Below are positions 1 through 5,138 of a stretch of DNA of 5,138 bases, one piece after another; the first letter of the stretch is position 1, and every line of letters starts with the position of its first letter. The translations under genes were made by a program, and so were the position numbers. Below the pieces are notes generated by a model. The model did no database searches. It worked only from the letters and a program-made list of their open reading frames with translations, and had not been told where the DNA came from. This DNA comes from Gemmatimonadota bacterium (GTDB taxonomy: Bacteria; ARS69): positions 1 through 5,138 of the forward strand of contig BQJX01000257.1 in the NCBI GenBank assembly GCA_021604925.1. Reading direction: 5' to 3'.

Positions 1-40
1 GTGGTAGGATGAACTCACTCTCTCTTCCCGCGAGGTGTCC
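1..40 (+). other. Leader before the DUF4159 gene, possible tail of an upstream gene
   Basis: Two forward frames close almost immediately: one at TAG 5-7 and one at TGA 10-12. Either could be the last codons of an upstream gene in the same direction, but too little is present to identify it. The third frame stays open into the DUF4159 gene, as GC-rich frames often do, and has no support as a gene. No promoter-like -35/-10 pair can be placed in so short a stretch. Confidence 0.3.
32..35 (+). promoter_or_regulatory. Ribosome binding site that decides the DUF4159 start
   Basis: A GAGG core is followed by five bases (TGTCC) and then GTG at 41. The same core plus 5-base spacing occurs before the other two genes of the window. 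The earlier in-frame GTG at 35 shares its G with this core, so it would have no usable ribosome binding site. Confidence 0.6.
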
Positions 41-757
41 GTGCGCCCACGCCGTCCGTTCCTGCCCTGGGCCACGCTCCCGCTGGTGGCCGTGGCCCTG
101 ACCGTGGATCCGGTGACCCCGCCGGCCGCGGAGGCCGCGCCGGGCAACCGCGACGCCCTGGGCTCGTCCGTCCGCCTGGGCCGACTGCACTACGGGGGCG
201 GCGGCGACTGGTACGCCAACCCCACCTCCCTCCCCAATCTCGCCCAGGAGCTGCGCTCCCGGCTGGATATGGACGTGGAGGTGGAAGAGGGCCGCGTGGC
301 GCCCCTGGACGATGAGCTCTTCGACTTTCCCGTGCTCCACATGACCGGGCACGGCAATGTCCGCTTCACCTCGGATGAGGCGGAACGGCTCCGGTGGTAT
401 CTGGTCCACGGCGGCTTCCTCTTTGCCGATGACAACTACGGAATGGACGAGACGTTCCGGCCGGAACTTCGGAAGCTGTTCCCGGAGGCCGAGCTGGTGG
501 TGGTGCCCTTCGATCACGACATCTACCACTCGATCTACGAGTTCCCGAAGGGGCTGCCCAAGATCCACGAGCACCACGGCGGTCCGCCGCAGGGGCTCGC
601 GATTTTTTACGAAGGACGGATGGTGGTTTTTTACTCCTACAACACGGACATCGGCGATGGTCTGGAGGACGAAGACGTCCACGGCGACTCGCCCGAAGCC
701 CGCGAGCAGGCAATGCGGATGGCGATCAACGTGGTCGCCTACGCCATGACGCACTAG
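41..757 (+). CDS. Secreted DUF4159 domain protein
   Basis: 238 residues, function unknown. Residues 1-32 look like a Sec signal peptide: basic start (RPRR), hydrophobic core around 7-22, and a likely cleavage after AEA at residue 32, so the mature protein is probably periplasmic. The rest matches DUF4159, a family with a class I glutamine-amidotransferase-like fold. Family-type segments are GRLHYGGGGDWYANPTSLPN (47-66), LHMTGHGN (99-106), GGFLFADDNYGMDETFR (124-140), PFDHDIYHSIYEFP (156-169) and FYSYNTDIGDG (197-207). The protein has no cysteine, and the position where an amidotransferase would carry its nucleophile reads FLFADD, so it is not a normal amidotransferase. Histidines at 159, 163, 176, 178 and 179 could line a pocket or bind metal (inference). 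GTG 41 is preferred over GTG 35 because of the ribosome binding site. The stop lies 9 bases before the next gene, which implies an operon. Family assignment is firm; role is not. Confidence 0.88.
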   Translation: MRPRRPFLPWATLPLVAVALTVDPVTPPAAEAAPGNRDALGSSVRLGRLHYGGGGDWYANPTSLPNLAQELRSRLDMDVEVEEGRVAPLDDELFDFPVLHMTGHGNVRFTSDEAERLRWYLVHGGFLFADDNYGMDETFRPELRKLFPEAELVVVPFDHDIYHSIYEFPKGLPKIHEHHGGPPQGLAIFYEGRMVVFYSYNTDIGDGLEDEDVHGDSPEAREQAMRMAINVVAYAMTH

Positions 758-761
758 GGAG
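756..761 (+). promoter_or_regulatory. Ribosome binding site of the DUF4175-like gene, overlapping the upstream stop
   Basis: AGGGAG begins within the TAG stop codon (755-757) of the DUF4159 gene and lies five bases (ATCCC) before ATG 767. Ribosomes ending the first gene would therefore reach the second start directly, which suggests translational coupling. Confidence 0.65.
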
Positions 762-766
762 ATCCC

Positions 767-3700
767 ATGACCGACGGCGGACGCAGACTCCGACAGACCG
801 CAAGCCGGCTGGGCCGGCGCCAGACGCGACGAGTGTTGCTCGGCGCCGCCGCGCAGGGATTCGGATGGGCGCTGCTGGGGCTCGCCGCGCTTCTCGTGTT
901 CGATCGGTTCGCGCCGGGTTCGGACGCTTCTCGCCCCTGGGCGTTGGCGGCGAACTCCGTGCGCGCCCTCGGCTTCCTGGCGGTCGTGTTGCTGCCGGTG
1001 TTGTGGATCGGCCGCGCGGTCCTGCTTCGCCTCCCGGCGGTCCGGGACCTGGAGGAGTCGGCGCGTCGGACGGAGTCGGAGAGCGAGGTCCTGCGCGAGC
1101 ACCTGGTCCCGGCGTTGCAGGTGTTGCGCATCCGGGACGACGGTCGCACCGGCTACTCCTCGGATCTGGTGGATGCCTTCGTGGACGACGCGGCGCATCG
1201 CGTGGAGGCCGTGGTCCCCACCGAGCTTCCGTACAACGCCAACGTTCGCCGCGCGCTCCGCTGGGGCGCGGTAGGGGCGGGAGCGCTGGCCGTGCTCACG
1301 ATCGTGTTCGGGCTGTCCGGAACCGGAACGGGCTTGGCTCGCTTGGCGACGGCGTTCGGTGAGCTGGGACCGCAAACCGCGGCGCGTTTCGTGGTGGAGC
1401 CCGGCGACATCTCCGTGCCGCGCGGGGAACGGGTGGCGCTGCAAGCGCGCGTGGATCATGCCCGCTTCGGGCACGGCGGCCCGCAGGGCGCGCTGGAGTG
1501 GCGCGCGAACCCGCAGGACGACTGGCGCGCGATTCCGCTCACGGGCACCGACGTGAGCGAGACGGACGCGGATGGCGACGAGATCCGGTCGGCCCGCTTC
1601 GAGCACGCGTTCGATCAGGTGCGGGAGTCGTTCGAGTATCGCTTTGCCCACGCCGAGGAGGCGTCCGAAACGTTCTCGGTGCACGCCGTCCCGCGGCCCA
1701 GTCTCTCGGTGGAGTCGGTCCGCTATCGCTACCCCGAGTACACCGGGCTTCCGGACCGCGTGGTCACGGACGGCAGCGGCGACCTGGCCGCGCTGCGGGG
1801 GAGCGTGGCGGAAGTCCTCGTCCGTTCGACGAATGCTCCGGAATCGGGCGCGATCCACTTCGGCGAAGAGGGACCGCAAGCGCTGGAGATCGTGGATGAA
1901 CGTCACCTTCGCGCGGAGATCCGCATCGAGGCGGAGAACACCTACAAGCTCAGCGTGACCGATGAACTGGGCCTGACCAATCCGAATCCGCTGGAGTACC
2001 GCGTGCGCGCGCTTTCGGACGAAGCGCCGTTCATCCGCCTGCTGGAGCCGGGAGAGGATCGCGACCTCGACGAGACCATGTCGGTGCACCTGCGCTTCTC
2101 CGCGGTGGACGACTACGGCCTGGGCCCGGTTCGCCTGGTGTGGGAGGTCAGCCGTCGCGAGGGAGAGCATGAGAGTCGCGTGCTGTGGCGTGCGAAGGGG
2201 ACGGCCACCGAGGCGGCGGAACGCCTGCCGTGGGATCTGTCGGAGATGGATCTGCTGCCCGGCGACACCGTCGTGTACCACCTGGAGGTCTCGGACAACA
2301 ACGTCCTGGATGGACCCCGCACGGCCCGGACGCGCGACTACGTGCTGCGCTTCCCGACCATGGGCGAGATCTTTGCGCAGATCGACGAGAGCGAGCAGAA
2401 GTCCATCGACGATCTGAAGGACGTGGTCGAAGAGGCCCGCAAGGTAGAGGAAAAGGTGGAGGAGATCTCGCGCGAAATCCTCAAGCAGGGCGAGTCCTCC
2501 TGGGAGAACCAGCAGGAGATGCAGCGCGCGCTGGAGCAGCAGCAGAACCTTGCCGGGGAACTCCAGCGCACTCGCGAGGAGATCGAGGCGAACCTGCAGC
2601 AGCTGGCCGAGTCGGAGTTCGCCACGCTGGAAGCGATGCAGAAGATGGAACAGATCCGGAAGATGCTGGACGAGGTGGCCACCACGGAGATGAAGGAAGC
2701 GCTGGAGAAGTTGAAGAAGGCGATGGAGGAGACCAATCCGCGTCACCAACAGGAGGAGCTGGCCGAGTTCCAGGAGACCCAGGACGAGCTGATGGAACAG
2801 CTGGACCGGATCATGGAGAACCTCAAGCAGTTCCGCCTGGAGGAAAAGATGCGGGCGGCGGTGCGCGAACTCGAGGAATTGGCGGCCCGGCAGGAGCGCG
2901 TGAACGACGAACTGGCCATGCTGGACAAGGAGGAGTCGGCGCCCCAGGACTCCGAGAGTCTGGACGCGAGCGACGAGGACAGCGAAGGCAACGACTCGGA
3001 AGCGGGGGACGAGTCCGAAGGCGATGAGTCCGATCCGTCCGAAGGCGACGACTCCGAGGGCGATGACAGCCAGGGCGATGACAGCCAGGGCGACGACTCC
3101 GATTCGAAGGACTCTGACAGTGCGTCGGACGAGAACTCGCCGTCCGGCGAGAACCCGGACCCGTCCGAATCGCAGGACTCCGACTCCGAGTCCTCGGAAT
3201 CCGAGTCGTCTTCCTCGGAAGAGGAGATGGCCCAGTCCGAGGAAGGGTCCCCCCAGGGAGACCCCAAGGACGAGGCGGCGGACGAGAAGGAGCGGGACAT
3301 GGACCGGCTGGCCCGCGAGGAAGAAGCGCTGGCCGAAGAGGCCCGTCGGATGCAGGAGCAGCTGCGCGAACTGGCGGAAATGACCATGGAGATGCGCGAC
3401 GCCCAGGACGGCCAGGGCATGAAGGAGCTGTCCGAGAAGATGGACTCCGGCGAGATCCCCGAGTCCATGGACGGGATGGCCGAGGACATGGCCGAGGGGA
3501 ATCAGCAGGACGCGCAGGAGAAGGGCGAGAAGGCACTCACGGAACTGCGGGAGATGCTCACCGGGATGCAGCAGCAACAGCAGGGGATGTCCCAGAAAAT
3601 GATCGCGATCAGCCAGGCCGCGATCAACCGGGCCGTGCGCGATCTGCTGTCGCTGTCCAACGATGAGGAATCGCTCACCGCGGACCTGGCCGAGATCCCT

Positions 3701-4567
3701 CGCAACTCCGCTTCGGCCACGCGCAGCTTTGCCGACGAACAGTACCTGCTCATCCAGGGGGCGGAGCGGGTGGAGAACATGTTGCAGGAGGTTGCCAAGG
3801 ACACGCCGCTGCTCGACTCGTCGGTGGGGCGCAGTCTCAAGGCGGGGCTGGAGTCCATGCGCGACGCGGGCTACGGATTGGAGAACGGAGCGGTTCACAT
3901 CGCCCGCGACGACGGCGAGAAGGTCGTGGATGAACTCAACAGCGTGGTCATCGCCCTGCTGAAGACGCAGCAGTCCATGTCCTCGTGTCCGTCCGGCATG
4001 CCGATGCCGGGACTGATGCAGCAACTCCAGCAGATGTCGGGTGACCAGCAGAAGCTGAACGCCGCCTTGAAGGAGCTCATGGAGCAGGGCGGCCAGTCCA
4101 TGGATCAGCGCCTGCAGGGGCAGCTGGATCAGATGGCCGGCGAGCAGCGGCGGATCCAGGAGGAGCTGCAGCAGCTGCTGGACGAGATGGGATCCGGGCA
4201 GGGACTGCTGGGCCGACTGGACGACGTGTCCAAGAAGCTGGACGAGACGGCCCGCCGCCTGGAGTCGGGAGAGCTGGACGAGGGAGTGCTGCGCGATCAG
4301 CAGTGGGCGCTCACGCGATTGCTCGATTCGCAGCGCGCCATGAGGGAGCGGGATCTGGGCAAGGAGCGACAGTCCCAGACCGCCGAGGAACTGGCGGATC
4401 TGCTGCCGCCCGGCGCGCTCCCCGACGGAATCGAGGAACTTGATCGGGATCTGCGCGAGGACCTTCTCAAGGCGCTGGACCGCCGTTATCCTCCCAAGTA
4501 CGAGGAGTTGATTCGACGGTACTTCCGCCACCTCTCGGATGAGGTGCCGTCGCCCGACTTGCCCTGA
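767..4567 (+). CDS. Large membrane-anchored coiled-coil protein, DUF4175-like
   Basis: 1266 residues. A basic N-terminus (RRLRQTASRLGRRQTRR, 6-22) precedes three predicted membrane helices at about 27-46, 66-87 and 165-184. By the positive-inside rule, residues 88-164 are cytoplasmic and everything after 185 is periplasmic. Residues about 205-530 are beta-rich and Ig-like, with RYRYPEYTGLPD (319-330) and FSAVDDYGL (444-452), motifs I associate with DUF4175-type proteins. Residues about 535-720 form a long Glu/Gln/Lys coiled coil. An acidic Ser/Asp/Glu linker (722-833) follows, then more charged helix (838-945), a conserved-looking helical part (945-1070), and a Gln/Met-rich helical tail. The C-terminus carries YPPKYEELIRRYFRHLSDE (1241-1259). 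The only cysteine is C1074. The architecture suggests a periplasmic scaffold or tether that works with the adjacent secreted DUF4159 protein; there is no sign of an enzyme active site. ATG 767 is well supported by its ribosome binding site. The family call rests on architecture and remembered motifs; SMC-like or generic coiled-coil hits would be superficial matches. Confidence 0.78.
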   Translation: MTDGGRRLRQTASRLGRRQTRRVLLGAAAQGFGWALLGLAALLVFDRFAPGSDASRPWALAANSVRALGFLAVVLLPVLWIGRAVLLRLPAVRDLEESARRTESESEVLREHLVPALQVLRIRDDGRTGYSSDLVDAFVDDAAHRVEAVVPTELPYNANVRRALRWGAVGAGALAVLTIVFGLSGTGTGLARLATAFGELGPQTAARFVVEPGDISVPRGERVALQARVDHARFGHGGPQGALEWRANPQDDWRAIPLTGTDVSETDADGDEIRSARFEHAFDQVRESFEYRFAHAEEASETFSVHAVPRPSLSVESVRYRYPEYTGLPDRVVTDGSGDLAALRGSVAEVLVRSTNAPESGAIHFGEEGPQALEIVDERHLRAEIRIEAENTYKLSVTDELGLTNPNPLEYRVRALSDEAPFIRLLEPGEDRDLDETMSVHLRFSAVDDYGLGPVRLVWEVSRREGEHESRVLWRAKGTATEAAERLPWDLSEMDLLPGDTVVYHLEVSDNNVLDGPRTARTRDYVLRFPTMGEIFAQIDESEQKSIDDLKDVVEEARKVEEKVEEISREILKQGESSWENQQEMQRALEQQQNLAGELQRTREEIEANLQQLAESEFATLEAMQKMEQIRKMLDEVATTEMKEALEKLKKAMEETNPRHQQEELAEFQETQDELMEQLDRIMENLKQFRLEEKMRAAVRELEELAARQERVNDELAMLDKEESAPQDSESLDASDEDSEGNDSEAGDESEGDESDPSEGDDSEGDDSQGDDSQGDDSDSKDSDSASDENSPSGENPDPSESQDSDSESSESESSSSEEEMAQSEEGSPQGDPKDEAADEKERDMDRLAREEEALAEEARRMQEQLRELAEMTMEMRDAQDGQGMKELSEKMDSGEIPESMDGMAEDMAEGNQQDAQEKGEKALTELREMLTGMQQQQQGMSQKMIAISQAAINRAVRDLLSLSNDEESLTADLAEIPRNSASATRSFADEQYLLIQGAERVENMLQEVAKDTPLLDSSVGRSLKAGLESMRDAGYGLENGAVHIARDDGEKVVDELNSVVIALLKTQQSMSSCPSGMPMPGLMQQLQQMSGDQQKLNAALKELMEQGGQSMDQRLQGQLDQMAGEQRRIQEELQQLLDEMGSGQGLLGRLDDVSKKLDETARRLESGELDEGVLRDQQWALTRLLDSQRAMRERDLGKERQSQTAEELADLLPPGALPDGIEELDRDLREDLLKALDRRYPPKYEELIRRYFRHLSDEVPSPDLP
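2930..3265 (+). other. Low-complexity acidic Ser/Asp/Glu linker inside the DUF4175-like gene
   Basis: This stretch encodes residues 722-833 of the large protein. Nearly all residues are Asp, Glu, Ser, Gly, Pro, Gln or Asn, with a single basic residue (K781). It is probably disordered and extended and separates two coiled-coil blocks. At the DNA level it is dominated by GACTCC, TCCGA and GAGTC words. These also create a long open but spurious serine-rich frame on the opposite strand. Confidence 0.85.
3044..3103 (+). repeat. Four 15-base tandem units encoding GDDS(E/Q/D)
   Basis: Four consecutive in-frame units encode GDDSE (3044-3058), GDDSQ (3059-3073), GDDSQ (3074-3088) and GDDSD (3089-3103). 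The two middle units are identical at every base (GGCGATGACAGCCAG). The outer units use other codons for the same residues (GAC for GAT, TCC for AGC). This points to a recent duplication of the middle unit within an older repeat. The unit length is a multiple of three, so copy changes keep the frame. Confidence 0.9.
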
Positions 4568-4616
4568 TTCCGCGGCGCCGGCATCGTCCGATCGGCCGTC
4601 CTTTCCCGAGGTCCCC
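4568..4616 (+). other. Intergenic gap without a clear terminator
   Basis: 49 bases separate the DUF4175-like stop from the next start. There is an 8-base palindrome CCGATCGG (4588-4595) and a GC-rich GCGGCGCCGG stretch, but no stem followed by a T run. Nothing here argues against read-through into the third gene, and no promoter is evident. Confidence 0.5.
4608..4611 (+). promoter_or_regulatory. Ribosome binding site of the DUF2723 gene
   Basis: GAGG is followed by five bases (TCCCC) and ATG 4617, the same spacing as at the two upstream genes. It supports ATG 4617 as the start of the partial gene. Confidence 0.6.
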
Positions 4617-5138
4617 ATGAATCGAGCTGTCGGCGTCGGTCTGGTGGTCGGCGTGGTCGCGTTCTGTGTCTACCTGGCCACGTTGTGTCCCACGATCTTT
4701 GCCGGCGACTCGGGAGAGCTGGCCACCGCCGCCGCCACGCTGGGAATCGCCCACCCGCCCGGCTATCCGCTGTGGACGCTGGGCGGTCGGCTGGCCGTGC
4801 TGCTTCTTCCCGGCGAGGCGGCGTTCTCGCTGAACCTCTTCTCCGCGCTGTGCATGGCCGGCGCCGCCGCGTTGCTGGCGGCGCTGCTGAGCGTGTGGTC
4901 GCGGCAGTGGCTGGTGCCGATCGGGGCCGGACTGGCGTTCGCGTTCAGCCGAGGCGTGTGGCAATCGGCGGTGGTGACCGAGGTCTACGCGTTGAACCTG
5001 CTGCTGACGGTGGCGGCCCTGCTGGCCGCCGTGCTGGCGCGCCGCGATCGCCCGCGCCTCTTCCTGCTCGCGGCGTATCTCATCGGACTGGGAGTGGCGA
5101 ACCACCCGCTGGTGCTGCTGGTGGGCCTGCCCGTACTG
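4617..5138 (+). CDS. DUF2723 / TMEM260-type multi-pass membrane protein, probable glycosyltransferase (3' end missing)
   Basis: The first 174 codons are open to the window edge. The product begins with a membrane helix (about 6-24), then TLCPTIFAGDSGELATAA (22-39) and GIAHPPGYPLW (43-53), the hallmark first-loop motifs of DUF2723. Further helices follow at about 70-92, 99-111, 124-141 and 147-160. Other family-type segments are GVWQSAVVTEVYALN (113-127) and GLGVANHPLVLL (157-168). Known members of this family, including animal TMEM260, are GT-C fold enzymes, and TMEM260 is a protein O-mannosyltransferase. D31 or E34 in the first extracytoplasmic loop are candidates for the acidic catalytic residue (inference). 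Full-length members usually have a dozen or so membrane helices, so most of this protein lies outside the window. It would act at the membrane, transferring sugar from a lipid carrier to an extracytoplasmic acceptor; the acceptor cannot be told here. A long opposite-strand frame over this region is a shadow. Confidence 0.88.
   Translation, partial: MNRAVGVGLVVGVVAFCVYLATLCPTIFAGDSGELATAAATLGIAHPPGYPLWTLGGRLAVLLLPGEAAFSLNLFSALCMAGAAALLAALLSVWSRQWLVPIGAGLAFAFSRGVWQSAVVTEVYALNLLLTVAALLAAVLARRDRPRLFLLAAYLIGLGVANHPLVLLVGLPVL

Noticed and set aside
603..634. TTTTTTA slippery heptamers as programmed -1 frameshift sites
   Set aside because: The phase is wrong: the reading frame is ATT TTT TAC and GTT TTT TAC, not X XXY YYZ with TTT TTA in frame, and the zero-frame protein continues through conserved family residues.
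1541..1590. Possible calcium loop in TDVSETDADGDEI of the large protein
   Set aside because: The spacing does not match an EF-hand or dockerin loop: the first position is Glu and the hydrophobic residue falls one place late. It is more likely an acidic surface loop between beta strands.
2369..2926. SMC/Rad50-type chromosome protein
   Set aside because: The long coiled coil would give superficial matches, but there is no Walker A or B motif or ABC signature, and the protein starts with membrane helices.
2185..3027. 280-codon + strand frame inside the large gene
   Set aside because: Gly/Arg/Ala-rich composition, no domain, and complete overlap with the coherent coiled-coil frame mark it as a GC-rich shadow.
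2743..3489. Long serine-rich open frame on the minus strand
   Set aside because: It is the reverse complement of the acidic Ser/Asp/Glu linker and Glu-rich coiled coil; its composition simply mirrors that bias, and the + strand protein is coherent over the whole span.
4571..4600. Rho-independent terminator after the large gene
   Set aside because: Only short palindromes (GGCGCC, CCGATCGG) are present, with no stable longer stem and no following T run.
4467..5105. 212-codon open frame on the minus strand
   Set aside because: It overlaps the well-supported DUF2723 start and the end of the large gene, and its product is a Gln/Arg/His-rich string with no recognisable fold, typical of an antisense shadow in GC-rich DNA.

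Overview
The window is a GC-rich, almost fully coding bacterial segment with three genes, all on the + strand and closely spaced. From left to right they are: a secreted DUF4159 protein (41-757); a very large membrane-anchored coiled-coil protein that looks like the DUF4175 family (767-4567); and the first 174 codons of a DUF2723 / TMEM260-type multi-pass membrane protein that runs off the right edge (4617 to past 5138). No RNA genes, mobile elements, CRISPR arrays or convincing terminators were seen.

Region by region: positions 1-40 hold a short leader, possibly the tail of an upstream gene, and a ribosome binding site. The DUF4159 and DUF4175-like genes are 9 bases apart, and the second ribosome binding site overlaps the first gene's stop codon, so they are very probably co-transcribed and translated in step. 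A 49-base gap separates the DUF4175-like gene from the DUF2723 gene. It contains a ribosome binding site but no clear terminator. All three proposed starts have a purine-rich Shine-Dalgarno core followed by exactly 5 bases, which supports the starts chosen here, including a revised GTG start at 41 for the first gene.

How they may work together: the DUF4159 protein has a signal peptide. The large protein appears to have three N-terminal membrane helices, which place its roughly 1080-residue remainder outside the cytoplasm. Both products would therefore meet in the periplasm. From general knowledge, DUF4159 and DUF4175-like proteins often sit near MoxR AAA+ ATPase, DUF58 and von Willebrand factor A genes (Bat-like clusters) in Bacteroidota, Gemmatimonadota and related phyla. 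Such genes would be expected just upstream but are not visible here. The biochemical role of this pair is unknown to me. The DUF2723 protein is a probable GT-C fold glycosyltransferase and may be functionally separate.

Organism: high GC content, this gene content and GAGG-type ribosome binding sites suggest a member of the FCB-related lineages, such as Gemmatimonadota or an Eisenbacteria-like or Latescibacterota-like candidate phylum. This is an inference from family distribution and is not certain at phylum level.
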